Assembly: GCA_021769555.1 (NCBI GenBank)
Contig: JAETSR010000008.1
Span: 1 to 64,000 of the forward strand
Source: Clostridiaceae bacterium
Lineage (GTDB): Bacteria > Bacillota > Clostridia > Oscillospirales > Acutalibacteraceae
Reading direction: 5' to 3'
DNA: 64,000 nt
Position 1 is the stretch's first letter. Every line of letters begins with the position of its first letter. The notes beneath the pieces were generated by a model. The model was given only the letters and a program-made list of their open reading frames with translations. It had not been told where the DNA came from and searched no databases. Below are positions 41,290 to 50,484 of this stretch, one piece after another. A program made the position numbers and the translations under genes.

Positions 41290-43932
41290 ATGGCGATACA
41301 GACCGCGCGAAAGACCGGCTGGCGGGAGAACTATTTTCTGAAGGCCTTTCTCCTGGGGCTGGGGCTCTCCTTTGTGATATTCCTTCCCTTTATTATAGTG
41401 GACGGCGGGCGATTCCTGTTTTACGGCGACTTCAACGTGCAGCAGGTGCCCTTTTACAGGCTCGCCCACGACGCCATACGCTCCGGGGAGTGGGGCTGGA
41501 ACAGCCGCACGGACCTGGGGGCGAACTTTATCGGCTCCTACTCCTTCTACCTGCTGGGGAGCCCCTTCTTCTGGCTCACCATACCCTTCCCCTCGGGCTG
41601 GGTCCAGTATCTCATGGGCCCGCTGCTGGTGCTGAAATTTGCCTGCGCGTCCCTTACGGGCTATGTGTATATACACCGCTATACAAAGAGCAATGACTCG
41701 GCCCTTATAGGCGCGGTGCTGTACGCCTTCTCGGGATTTTCAGTGTATAATGTGTTCTTTAACCACTTTCACGAGGCAATAGTCTTATTCCCCCTCCTTT
41801 TGGCCTCGTTGGACGAGTATATGTACCGCAGGAGAAGGGGCGTCTTCGCCCTTTCGGTATTCGCCTGCTGCGCTGTGAACTACTACTTTTTCGTGGGCAT
41901 GGTGACGTTCACCCTGATATATTTCTTCCTCAGGCTCATCTGCGGGAGCTGGCGCGTTTCCCTCAGGGACTTCCTGCTTTTGGCCCTGGAGGCAGTGCTG
42001 GGGGTGGCGCTGTCGGGGGTGCTGCTGGTGCCCTCGGTGCTGGCGGTGATACAGAACAACCGGGTCCAAAACCCCATAAACGGCTGGAACGCCGTGCTGT
42101 ATAACCGCAACCAGCGGTATATGCACATAATCGAGTGCTTCTTCTTCCCCCCGGACCTGCCCGCAAGGCCCAACTTCACCCCGGAGTCCGAGTCAAAGTG
42201 GTCGTCCCTGGGGGCGTGGCTGCCCCTGTTCGGCATGACGGGGGTCATAGGCTGGCTTCAGCTTCGGCGCAGGCACTGGCTCAAGAAGCTTTTATGGGTG
42301 CTGTTCACAATGGCCCTGGTGCCCTTTTTGAACGCGTCCTTCCAGATGATGAACTCGGCCTATTACGCCCGCTGGTTCTATATGCTCACCCTGATGATGT
42401 CCCTGGCGACGGTGATGGCCCTTGAGAACGACCGGGTAAACTGGCGGCGGGCCGTCACCTGGAATTTCGTGATAGTCATTGCCATAGCTGGGGTCATAGG
42501 TTTCATGCCCGCGAAGGAGACCGTGGACGGGGAGGAGAGCTGGTCCTGGGGGCTGATGGAGTACCCCACCCGCTTTTGGAGCTATACGGCCATATCCCTT
42601 ATATGCCTGGGGCTGGTGGTATATCTCTTCATGTTCTGCAAGAGCCGCAAGGCCTTTAAGCGGGGGGCCTTCGGGTGCCTCTCCATTGTGACGGTGCTCT
42701 ACTCCATCTACTTTATCTCCCTTGGGAAGACCCAGTCCGACTACACCTGGGACCACCTGATACCCTACCAGCTCAACGGCGGGGTGAACGTGCCCATGAC
42801 GGACCTGCAGGCCTGCCGCTCGGACTTTTACGAGTCCCTTGACAACGCGGCCATGTTCTGGCAGATACCAAGCATACAGGCCTTCCACAGCATTGTGCCC
42901 GGCTCCGTGATGGAGTTCTACGACTCCATCGGCGTGCAGCGGGACGTGGGCTCAAGGCCCAAGGTGAGCCACTATGGGATAAGGGGCCTTCTGTCCGTCC
43001 GCTGGCTTTTTGACGACGACTCCGACGGGGAGTATTTCGCCGGGAAGGATATGGACGAGACGGCAATGCCCGGCTGGGCGTATTACGGCAACGCCAACGG
43101 TTATGATATATGGGAGAACGAGTTCTATGTGCCCATGGGCTTCACCTATGAGTACTATCTCCCCAGAAGCGAGTATGAGGAGCTCTCAAAGGGCAGCGAC
43201 ACCTCTGTGGGGCATAGGGAGCTCTCAATGCTCCGGGCGCTGGTGGTGGAGGACGAGGATATCCCGAAGGTGCAGGGCCTGCTTGAGCTGCTGCCTGAGG
43301 AAATGCGCCATTTCAGCGAGCGGGGGTATATGGACGACTGCATAGAGCGGGCCGGGGGAGCCTGCAAGGCCTTTGGGTATAACGGCCAGGGCTTCTCGGC
43401 AGAGATAGACACCCGGGGGGACGAGATGGTGTTTTTCAGCGTGCCCTATGAGCCGGGGTGGAGCGCCAGGGTGAACGGCCAGGAGGCTGAGATACTCAGG
43501 GTGAACGTGGGCTTTATGGCCGTGGCCGTCCCCGGGGGGGAGAGCGTCAGGATAGACTTTTCCTATGAGACCCCGGGGCTCACGGCCGGGATTACCCTGA
43601 GCGTGCTGGCGCTCATGGGGATTATCGCCTATCTCTCCCTCATGAAGCGCATGCCAGAAAGGGACGGGCCGAAGTACCCGAAGCTCATGCGGGCGGGGAG
43701 CGTCCCGGGCTGGGCCAAGAAGAATAATGTGGCCGCCCAGAGGCCCATAAGGCTGAAGCGGAAGCCCCGGCGCGCGGCGGCGTTCCCGCCCAAGGCCCCC
43801 GCAAGGCCGGTGCGGCCAGAGCCGCCCCCAGAGGAACCGGAGAAGAAAACCCGTGCCCAGAAGAAGTTCCAGCCAAGGCCCTGGCCCCAGTTTGAGGAGC
43901 CTGAGGCGGAAGAAAAGGAGGACGCTGAATGA
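41290..43932 (+). CDS. YfhO family membrane protein
   Basis: 880 residues with about 12-14 membrane helices. FLPFIIVDGGRFLFYGDFNVQQVPFY near the first loop and the DLGANFIGSYSFYLLGSPFF segment are YfhO features; it resembles glycosyltransferases that move sugars onto wall or membrane polymers outside the cell. A large extracytoplasmic part lies at about 490-760. The C-terminal tail after the last helix (about 785-880) is cytoplasmic and rich in Arg, Lys and Pro (RLKRKPRRAAAF). The ATG overlaps no neighbour; the stop overlaps the GT2 start (ATGA), as in other Firmicutes where YfhO and GtrB-type enzymes form a pair. Confidence 0.9.
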   Translation: MAIQTARKTGWRENYFLKAFLLGLGLSFVIFLPFIIVDGGRFLFYGDFNVQQVPFYRLAHDAIRSGEWGWNSRTDLGANFIGSYSFYLLGSPFFWLTIPFPSGWVQYLMGPLLVLKFACASLTGYVYIHRYTKSNDSALIGAVLYAFSGFSVYNVFFNHFHEAIVLFPLLLASLDEYMYRRRRGVFALSVFACCAVNYYFFVGMVTFTLIYFFLRLICGSWRVSLRDFLLLALEAVLGVALSGVLLVPSVLAVIQNNRVQNPINGWNAVLYNRNQRYMHIIECFFFPPDLPARPNFTPESESKWSSLGAWLPLFGMTGVIGWLQLRRRHWLKKLLWVLFTMALVPFLNASFQMMNSAYYARWFYMLTLMMSLATVMALENDRVNWRRAVTWNFVIVIAIAGVIGFMPAKETVDGEESWSWGLMEYPTRFWSYTAISLICLGLVVYLFMFCKSRKAFKRGAFGCLSIVTVLYSIYFISLGKTQSDYTWDHLIPYQLNGGVNVPMTDLQACRSDFYESLDNAAMFWQIPSIQAFHSIVPGSVMEFYDSIGVQRDVGSRPKVSHYGIRGLLSVRWLFDDDSDGEYFAGKDMDETAMPGWAYYGNANGYDIWENEFYVPMGFTYEYYLPRSEYEELSKGSDTSVGHRELSMLRALVVEDEDIPKVQGLLELLPEEMRHFSERGYMDDCIERAGGACKAFGYNGQGFSAEIDTRGDEMVFFSVPYEPGWSARVNGQEAEILRVNVGFMAVAVPGGESVRIDFSYETPGLTAGITLSVLALMGIIAYLSLMKRMPERDGPKYPKLMRAGSVPGWAKKNNVAAQRPIRLKRKPRRAAAFPPKAPARPVRPEPPPEEPEKKTRAQKKFQPRPWPQFEEPEAEEKEDAE

Positions 43933-44903
43933 ACCCCACAGTCTATTTTGTCATACCCTGCTATAACGAGGAGGAGGTGCTGCCGGAGACCGTGCGGCGG
44001 CTGACGGAGAAGCTCCGGTCCATGAGGGAGAGGGGCCTTGCGGGGGACAGGAGCCGTATGCTCCTGGTGGACGACGGAAGCCGGGACAGGACCTGGGAGA
44101 TAATCTCGGGGATGAACAGGGAGAACCCCTATGTGGAGGGGGTGAAGCTGGCCCATAACAGGGGGCATCAGAACGCCCTTCTCTGCGGGCTCATGACGGC
44201 TATGGAGCATTGCGACTGCGCCATCAGCCTGGACGCGGATTTGCAGGACGACGTGGACGCCCTTGACAAGTTTGTGGAGAAGTACCTTGAGGGCTGCGAC
44301 GTTGTGTACGGCGTGAGGAACAAGCGGGAGACGGACACCTGGTTCAAGCGCACCACAGCAGAGGGCTTCTATAAGGTAATGAAGCTTCTGGGGGTGGATA
44401 TAGTTTTCAACCACGCGGACTACAGGCTCATGAGCAAAAGGGCTCTTGAGGGCCTTTCTGAGTATAAAGAGGTGAACCTGTTCCTCAGGGGCATAGTGCC
44501 CCTTATCGGCTACAGGAGCGACTATGTGTATTACGACAGGCACGAGAGGTTTGCCGGGGAGTCAAAGTACCCCCTAAAGAAGATGATAGCCCTGGCCCTG
44601 GACGGCGTAACGAGCTTCAGCGTGAAGCCGTTGAAGCTTATCTCGAACTTCGGCATACTGGTGTCCGTGCTCAGCGTCTTCGGGCTTCTCTACGCTCTGA
44701 TATCCTACTTTGCGGGCCTGGCCGTGTCCGGCTGGACGGCCATAGTCTGTTCCATATGGCTCCTGGGAGGGCTTCAAATGCTCTGCCTTGGAGTTGTGGG
44801 GGGGTATATCGGCAAGATATACAGCGAGGTGAAGGCCCGGCCCAGGTACAGGGTGGAGGAGTATTTGAGAAATGCTGAGAAACCCCTTGACAAAGGGGAG
44901 TAA
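43929..44903 (+). CDS. GT2 family glycosyltransferase (GtrB/YkcC-like)
   Basis: 324 residues. The GT-A domain has YFVIPCYNEEEVLPETV, LLVDDGSRD and the metal motif CAISLDADLQDD; KLAHNRGHQNAL and NHADYRLMSKRAL fit polyprenyl-phosphate sugar transferases. Two C-terminal membrane helices (about 240-265 and 272-298). It probably charges undecaprenyl phosphate for the YfhO protein. The infC promoter lies within its last codons. Confidence 0.92.
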   Translation: MNPTVYFVIPCYNEEEVLPETVRRLTEKLRSMRERGLAGDRSRMLLVDDGSRDRTWEIISGMNRENPYVEGVKLAHNRGHQNALLCGLMTAMEHCDCAISLDADLQDDVDALDKFVEKYLEGCDVVYGVRNKRETDTWFKRTTAEGFYKVMKLLGVDIVFNHADYRLMSKRALEGLSEYKEVNLFLRGIVPLIGYRSDYVYYDRHERFAGESKYPLKKMIALALDGVTSFSVKPLKLISNFGILVSVLSVFGLLYALISYFAGLAVSGWTAIVCSIWLLGGLQMLCLGVVGGYIGKIYSEVKARPRYRVEEYLRNAEKPLDKGE

Positions 44904-44915
44904 ATGGTGTATGAT
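44887..44915 (+). promoter_or_regulatory. promoter of the infC-rpmI-rplT operon
   Basis: TTGACA (44887-44892) and TATGAT (44910-44915), spacer 17 bp, overlapping the end of the GT2 gene. Confidence 0.85.
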
Positions 44916-44921
44916 ATTTGA

Positions 44922-45088
44922 CGGAAAATAAAGAGGGAGGCAGTTCTTCCCACCCGTGGGGCCGGTGAGCGCCACAGGTCAATACGGATTGAAGGCCCGG
45001 TTTACGGGCCATAGCTTGATGTGTTGATTATGCGGGTGGAGCGCGTTCCACCCGTTTTTTCCGTTAAGTTATGAGGATATCCCTTGAT
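44922..45088 (+). promoter_or_regulatory. infC leader with terminator
   Basis: About 165 nt of leader. It holds several stems (GGCCCG ... CGGGCC at 44994-45009) and then CGGGTGGA/TCCACCCG (45033-45054) with eight T. This layout matches the infC leaders of other Firmicutes, in which L20 binding or the leader structure leads to early termination. The L20 site itself I cannot prove by eye. Confidence 0.72.
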
Positions 45089-45101
45089 GGAGGTGCTGAA
45101 C

Positions 45102-45620
45102 ATTAGCAGCAAGGAACTGCAAATCAACGAGCAGATTCGCGACAGGGAGATAAGGGTCATCGATTCCGACGGCTCCCAGCTGGGGATAATGCCCGCAAAA
45201 AAGGCTATGGAGCTCGCTGAGCAGAAAAATCTTGACTTGGTGAAGATAGCTCCCCAGGCGACCCCGCCGGTATGCAAGATAATCGACTACGGCAAGTACC
45301 GCTTCGAGCAGAGCAAGCGGGAGAAGGAGCAGCGAAAGAACCAGAGGGTGGTGGAGATAAAAGAGGTGAGGCTCTCCCTCAATATCGACACCCACGACTT
45401 TGAGACCAAGAAGAACCACGCCATGCGCTTTATCGCCGAGGGCAACAAGGTCAAGGCCTCTATCCGCTTTAGGGGCAGGGAGATGGGCCATCCGGAGCTG
45501 GGGCAGGAGATAATGAAGCGCTTTGCAGCGGCCATGGAGGAAGCTGCAAACGTGGAGCGGCCTCCGAAGCTCGAGGGCCGCACCATGCTGATGTTCTTGG
45601 CGCCCAAGCCCACAAAGTAA
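45102..45620 (+). CDS. infC: translation initiation factor IF-3, AUU start
   Basis: 172 residues. I set the start at ATT 45102: GGAGGTG ends six bases upstream and the reading SSKELQINEQIRDREIRVID aligns with the well-known Firmicute IF3 start, which also uses AUU. An in-frame ATG at 45084 lies on and before the ribosome binding site and would add unlike residues. IF3 binds the 30S subunit and keeps initiation accurate; an AUU start lets it repress its own synthesis. The C-terminal domain (IKEVRLSLNIDTHDFETK and RFRGREMGHPELG) is complete. Confidence 0.94.
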   Translation: MSSKELQINEQIRDREIRVIDSDGSQLGIMPAKKAMELAEQKNLDLVKIAPQATPPVCKIIDYGKYRFEQSKREKEQRKNQRVVEIKEVRLSLNIDTHDFETKKNHAMRFIAEGNKVKASIRFRGREMGHPELGQEIMKRFAAAMEEAANVERPPKLEGRTMLMFLAPKPTK

Positions 45621-45675
45621 GCCGCCGGACCCTTTTGTTTCGGAACGGCGCTTTAAGATTAAGGAGGAATAAAGT

Positions 45676-45879
45676 ATGCCTAAACTGAAGACTCACAGCG
45701 GCGCTAAAAAGCGCTTCAAGCTCTCGAAAAACGGCAAGGTGATTCGCGCCCACGCGTTCACCAGCCACCTGTTCAACGGCCACGGCAAGACCCCAAAGGT
45801 CAAGCGCCACGCCAGGGGCACCACTGTTACCGACAAGACCAACACCGCCGCCGTCAAGCGGATGCTGCCCTACAAATAA
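45676..45879 (+). CDS. rpmI: 50S ribosomal protein L35
   Basis: 67 residues of very basic protein: PKLKTHSGAKKRFKLSKNGK and a C-terminal KRMLPYK. AAGGAGG lies eight bases before the ATG. Second gene of the infC operon. Confidence 0.98.
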   Translation: MPKLKTHSGAKKRFKLSKNGKVIRAHAFTSHLFNGHGKTPKVKRHARGTTVTDKTNTAAVKRMLPYK

Positions 45880-45960
45880 GCGACGGGGAAACTGCGAATT
45901 AAATTGGAACATGCCGGGGGCCTTTGGGGCCCGGGCAGGCCGGGAAAGGATTGAGAAGCT

Positions 45961-46314
45961 ATGGCAAGAGTAAAGGGCGCGATGATGACGCGCAAGAGAA
46001 GGAAAAAGGTACTGAAGCTCGCTAAGGGATACTGGGGTGCTAAGAGCCGCCACTTTAAAATGGCCAAACAGGCCGTGATGAAGTCCGGCAACTATGCCTA
46101 CATCGGACGCAAGCAGCGCAAGCGCGACTTCCGGCGTCTGTGGATTACCCGCATCTCCGCGGGCTGCCGCATGAACGGCGTGAACTACTCCACCTTTATG
46201 AACGGACTGAAAAAGGCCGGGGTAACGCTGAACCGGAAAATGCTTTCCGAGATTGCCATTGCCGACCCTAAGGGCTTTACCGCCCTCGTGGAGAAGGCCA
46301 AGGCAGCACTGTAA
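45961..46314 (+). CDS. rplT: 50S ribosomal protein L20
   Basis: 117 residues: [20 protein letters not shown] and the globular end ([19 protein letters not shown]). L20 is an assembly protein and the known repressor of the infC operon in Bacillus and E. coli; the leader at 44922 is the expected target. Third gene of the operon. Confidence 0.98.
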   Translation: MARVKGAMMTRKRRKKVLKLAKGYWGAKSRHFKMAKQAVMKSGNYAYIGRKQRKRDFRRLWITRISAGCRMNGVNYSTFMNGLKKAGVTLNRKMLSEIAIADPKGFTALVEKAKAAL

Positions 46315-46404
46315 AAACCCCGCCGCTTTACGCGGCACCCGCGCCTGAGGCTCCATGCCTTGGGCGTTTGTATTCCCGCGGCTTTGCCGGAGGTGAGGGA
46401 GATT

Positions 46405-47214
46405 ATGGACGTTATATCCAGCCGGAGGAACCCCCTTATAAAGTCCGCGGCGGCGCTCAGGGAGTCCGCAAGGGAGCGCAGGGAGCGGGAAGAGTTCTTA
46501 TGCGAGGGGGCCAGGCTTTGCAGGGACGCGGCGGAGTCGGGGCTTTTGATTAGGGCCTGCTTTTTTACGGACAGGGCACAGGACAGGTACAGGGAGTATC
46601 TTGAGCCGGTGCTCCGCGCTGCAAAAAAAGCTTATATGATAGAGGAGCCGGTGGCGGCGCTTCTGTCGGACACAAAGAGCCCTCAGGGGGTCTTCTGCCT
46701 GTGCGCTTGGCCGAGTGGGAGCGAGGCGGGCCCGGGCGGGCCCTGCCTGGTGCTTGAGAATATACAGGACCCGGGGAATCTGGGGACGATACTGCGCACG
46801 GCGGAGGCTTTGGGGAGGTTTCGGGTGTTCCTGCTGGGGGACTGCTGCGACCCGCTCTCACCCAAGGCCCTCAGGGCCTCCATGGGCGCGGCGTTCAGGC
46901 TTTGGCCCGGGAGCGGGGGCACGGCCCGGGAGCTTCTGGGGCGCCTGAGGGCCGAGGGGTACGGCATTTATGGGGCCGTGCCCGCGAAGACGGCTGTGCC
47001 GGTGACGGAAATGGACTTTTCCCGGGGGCTGCACGGGGTGGTTATCGGCAATGAGGGCAGAGGGCTCACTGAGGAGACCGCCGGGCTCTGCGACGGCCTT
47101 GTGACCATACCCATGGGCGGCAGGGCCGAGTCTTTAAACGCTGCGGCGGCGGCAACGGTGCTCATGTGGGAGCTCAGCCGGAAGGGAGGAACAGCTGAAA
47201 GTTGGAGCATATAG
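46405..47214 (+). CDS. TrmH/SpoU-family RNA methyltransferase
   Basis: 269 residues from ATG 46405, with GGAGGTGAGGGAG upstream. The N-terminal substrate-binding domain (ISSRRNPLIKSAAAL and FLCEGARLCRDA) is of the L30e-like kind. The SPOUT domain has CLVLENIQDPGNLGTILRTA (motif 1), HGVVIGNEGRGLTEE (motif 2) and IPMGGRAESLNAAAAA (motif 3), the trefoil knot that binds SAM. It methylates a 2'-O of rRNA or tRNA; the position is unknown. In many Firmicutes it follows rplT, as here. Confidence 0.93.
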   Translation: MDVISSRRNPLIKSAAALRESARERREREEFLCEGARLCRDAAESGLLIRACFFTDRAQDRYREYLEPVLRAAKKAYMIEEPVAALLSDTKSPQGVFCLCAWPSGSEAGPGGPCLVLENIQDPGNLGTILRTAEALGRFRVFLLGDCCDPLSPKALRASMGAAFRLWPGSGGTARELLGRLRAEGYGIYGAVPAKTAVPVTEMDFSRGLHGVVIGNEGRGLTEETAGLCDGLVTIPMGGRAESLNAAAAATVLMWELSRKGGTAESWSI

Positions 47215-48353
47215 TTTTCTGGATGTGGGCCCAGCAGGCCTTCGGGGCCGGCAGCGGCAGGCCATGGCATATCCACAGGAGTTTTCCCGGGGGCCTTGAG
47301 GGGTTCTACAGGGAGGGGGCAAGGTGCTGGAACAGGCTGGACTATGTATCCGAGTCCCAGTCGGCGGCGCTCTCGGCCTGCACCCTCGAGGAGGCCATGG
47401 TGCGCCTGGACTGCGCCATGAGGCTGGGCTGGCAGGTGGTAACGCCGGAGTGTGAGCAATATCCCGGGGAACTGAGGAATATTTCTGACCCTCCTGCGGT
47501 ACTGTATAGTAAGGGCGCGAAGCTCGGGGAGCTTTCGGGCCCGAAGGTGGCTGTGGTGGGCGCGAGAAAGGCCGCGCCCGAGAGCCTTGACGCCGCCAGG
47601 GGCATATGCTACAGGCTCTCCATTGCCGGCGGCACGGTAGTCACCGGGGAGGCCGTGGGCGTGGACGGCTGCGCTTTGGAGGGGGTCATCAGCGCCAGGG
47701 GGCGGGCGGTATGCGTGCTGGCCGTGGACCTTACAAGCTCATATATGGCCTCCACGAGCCACCTCAGAAAGAGGGTGCTGGACCTGGGAGGGACCCTTTT
47801 AACAGAGTATTTCTCCCAGAACAAGCCGGACCGGGGCGGGTTCCAGCTGAGGAACCGCATAATCACAGGGCTCTGCCCAAAGGTTGTGCTTGTGCAGGCG
47901 GCGGAGAAGAGCGGCACGATGATATACGCCCGCCACGCCGCCAGACAGGGACGCAGGCTCTTTGTCTTCCCGGGTCCGGAGGGCGCGGAGGAGTTCGCCG
48001 GGAGCAGGAGGCTGCTCAAAGAGGGGGCGGCCCCGGTCGTTACCGGCAGCGAGGTGCTGGACCAGGGCGGGGCCGCTCCGGATAAGCCGCTCTTTGAGGA
48101 GGCGCCCGCGGTACGGAAGCCGCCTCCCGGGAGAAAAGAGGCTCATGAGAAGGGGCTGCCTCCGGAGAAGGGACTGTCTCCAGAGCAGGAGGCAGTGCTG
48201 GACCTGCTTGGCTCCGGGGAGCGGACCGTGGACGAGCTCACGGAGGGCTCGGGCATGGACCCGGGAAAGCTTCTGCGGCTGCTGACGCGCATGGAGCTCA
48301 AGGGGCTCATAGAGAGCGCCCCGGGCAGAAGGTACCGGCGGCTGGGCGGCTGA
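47202..48353 (+). CDS. dprA: DprA-like DNA-processing protein, divergent
   Basis: 383 residues from TTG 47202, with GGGAGGA upstream, overlapping the methyltransferase by 13 nt. The Rossmann fold has VAVVGARKAAPESLDAARG where DprA has GSR, and VTGEAVGVDGCALEGVI where the family has SGxAxGID..AH. GFQLRNRIITGLC and the VFPG-type end are kept. The C-terminal winged helix (EQEAVLDLLGSGERTVDEL) is present. DprA loads RecA on incoming DNA. The place before topA and trmFO is the orthologous one, so it is DprA, but its conserved motifs are weakened. Confidence 0.85.
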   Translation: MEHIVFWMWAQQAFGAGSGRPWHIHRSFPGGLEGFYREGARCWNRLDYVSESQSAALSACTLEEAMVRLDCAMRLGWQVVTPECEQYPGELRNISDPPAVLYSKGAKLGELSGPKVAVVGARKAAPESLDAARGICYRLSIAGGTVVTGEAVGVDGCALEGVISARGRAVCVLAVDLTSSYMASTSHLRKRVLDLGGTLLTEYFSQNKPDRGGFQLRNRIITGLCPKVVLVQAAEKSGTMIYARHAARQGRRLFVFPGPEGAEEFAGSRRLLKEGAAPVVTGSEVLDQGGAAPDKPLFEEAPAVRKPPPGRKEAHEKGLPPEKGLSPEQEAVLDLLGSGERTVDELTEGSGMDPGKLLRLLTRMELKGLIESAPGRRYRRLGG

Positions 48354-48395
48354 GGCCGGCGGCCGGAAAATATAGAGAATGAAGGAAACGGATAT

Positions 48396-50480
48396 ATGTC
48401 TAAACTAGTCATTGTGGAGTCGCCCTCAAAGGCGAAGACCATTCAGAAATATCTCGGGCCCGACTATGAGGTAGTCGCCTCCATGGGCCATGTGCGGGAC
48501 CTGCCGAAGGCCAGGCTCTGCGTGGACGTGAAGGACCATTTTAAGCCCAAATACACTATTATAAAGGGCAAGGAGGCCCTGGTGAAGGAGCTGAAGGCCG
48601 CGGCGAAGAAGTCCGACGGCGTGCTGCTGGCCACCGACCCGGACCGTGAGGGGGAGGCCATATCCTGGCACCTGGCGTACATCCTGGATTTGCCTGAGGA
48701 CGCCCTGGACCGGGTGACGTTCAATGAGATAACCAAGACCGGCGTTGCCGAGGGCATGTCACACCCCCGGGCCATCGACATGGACCTGGTGAACGCCCAG
48801 CAGGCAAGGCGCATACTCGACAGGCTGGTGGGCTATACTCTCAGCCCCTTTTTGGTGAAGACCATCAGGAAGGGGCTCTCGGCCGGGCGGGTGCAGTCTG
48901 TGGCTGTGCGCATGATAGTGGACCGGGAGGAGGAGATACGGGCCTTCACCCCAAAGGAGTACTGGTCCATCGACTCAAAGCTCACCGCGCCCCCGGCGAG
49001 GATAGTATTCCCCGCGGCGTTCTACGGGGACGAGAATGGCGAGATAGAGATAACCAACAAGGAGCAGGCCGACGGCATTCTCGCTGAGCTAAAAGACGAG
49101 GAATTTATCGTGGGGCCGGTGAAAAAGGGCAGAAGGACCCGCCAGCCCGCCCCGCCCTTCATCACCTCCACCTTGCAGCAGGAGGCCTCAAAGCGCCTGG
49201 GCTTCCAGGCCTACCGCACCATGCGGGCGGCCCAGGAGCTCTATGAGGGCGTGGACATTGAGGGCCAGGGGGCCGTGGGCCTTATCACCTATATGCGTAC
49301 AGACTCACTGAGAGTTTCCGAGGACGCCATAAGGGACGCGTCGGAGTTTATAAAGGGCCGCTGGGGGGAGAAGTACCTGCCCCCGAAGCCCCGGCACTAT
49401 AAGTCCCGGGCCGGGGCCCAGGACGGCCACGAGGCCATACGCCCCTCCACCATCAGCCTCACCCCCGAGCAGGTTAAGGGGTCCCTGACCCCGGACCAGT
49501 ATAAGCTCTATAAGCTCATATGGGAGAGGTTTATCTCAAGCCAGATGGCAAACTGCGTGCTCAATACCACCCAGGCCAATATAAAGGCCGGCAGGTATAT
49601 CTTCAAGGCCAGCGGCTTCAACGTGAACTTCGAGGGCTTCACGGCCCTGTATGAGGAGGCGAAGGAGGACGAGGAGAAGGCCGGAAAGGACCTGCCGCCC
49701 CTTGAGGAGGGCATGAAGCTGAGGGTGCGGGACCTCTCCGGCAGCCAGCACTTCACCCAGCCGCCCCCGAGATTTACCGAGGCCTCGCTGATAAAGACCC
49801 TTGAGGAGAACGGCATAGGCAGGCCCTCCACATATGCGGCCACTATCTCCACCATCACAATGCGGGAGTACGTGACAAGGGAGGGCAAGGCCTTCAAGCC
49901 CACGGAGCTTGGGGAGGTCATCACAAAGCTCATGAAGGAGCAGTTCCCCAAGATAGTGAACGTGCGCTTTACCGCCCAGGTGGAGGATAACCTGGACGCG
50001 GTGCAGAGGGGGGACGAGGAGTGGGTTGACACCCTGCAGACCTTCTATGACGACTTTGACAAGACCGTCCAGAAGGCGAAAAAGGCCATGGACGGGGTGA
50101 AGATACACCTGAAAGAGGACGAGACCGACGAGATTTGCGATAAATGCGGCAGGCCCATGGTGGTGAAGCACGGGCGCTTTGGCAAGTTCATCGCCTGCTC
50201 AGGGTACCCCGAGTGCCAGAATATCAAGAAGATTGTGAAGACCACCGGGGCCGAGTGCCCCAAGTGCGGGGGGAACATCATAGAGCGCAAGTCCAAGAAG
50301 GGCCGGGTGTTCTATGGCTGTGACCGGTACCCGGAGTGCAATTTTGTGAGCTGGGACCCGCCCAGCAAAGAGAAATGCCCGGTATGCGGAAAGGTGCTCC
50401 TGCAGAAGAAGACCAAGGATAAGCGCCTATACTGTGTCACCGAGGGCTGCACCTTCCCGGGCAAGGAGCCCAAGGAGTAA
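48396..50480 (+). CDS. topA: DNA topoisomerase I
   Basis: 694 residues. Toprim domain (SKLVIVESPSKAKTIQKYLG, DPDREGEAISWHLA), the active-site Tyr in LITYMRTDSLRVSE (about 298) and three C-terminal zinc ribbons (CDKCGRPMVVKHGRFGKFIAC, CPKCGGNIIERKSKKG, CPVCGKVLL). It relaxes negative supercoils. A weak GAAGGAAAC is upstream. It is part of dprA-topA-trmFO, an order shared with Bacillus. Confidence 0.97.
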   Translation: MSKLVIVESPSKAKTIQKYLGPDYEVVASMGHVRDLPKARLCVDVKDHFKPKYTIIKGKEALVKELKAAAKKSDGVLLATDPDREGEAISWHLAYILDLPEDALDRVTFNEITKTGVAEGMSHPRAIDMDLVNAQQARRILDRLVGYTLSPFLVKTIRKGLSAGRVQSVAVRMIVDREEEIRAFTPKEYWSIDSKLTAPPARIVFPAAFYGDENGEIEITNKEQADGILAELKDEEFIVGPVKKGRRTRQPAPPFITSTLQQEASKRLGFQAYRTMRAAQELYEGVDIEGQGAVGLITYMRTDSLRVSEDAIRDASEFIKGRWGEKYLPPKPRHYKSRAGAQDGHEAIRPSTISLTPEQVKGSLTPDQYKLYKLIWERFISSQMANCVLNTTQANIKAGRYIFKASGFNVNFEGFTALYEEAKEDEEKAGKDLPPLEEGMKLRVRDLSGSQHFTQPPPRFTEASLIKTLEENGIGRPSTYAATISTITMREYVTREGKAFKPTELGEVITKLMKEQFPKIVNVRFTAQVEDNLDAVQRGDEEWVDTLQTFYDDFDKTVQKAKKAMDGVKIHLKEDETDEICDKCGRPMVVKHGRFGKFIACSGYPECQNIKKIVKTTGAECPKCGGNIIERKSKKGRVFYGCDRYPECNFVSWDPPSKEKCPVCGKVLLQKKTKDKRLYCVTEGCTFPGKEPKE

Positions 50481-50484
50481 AATT

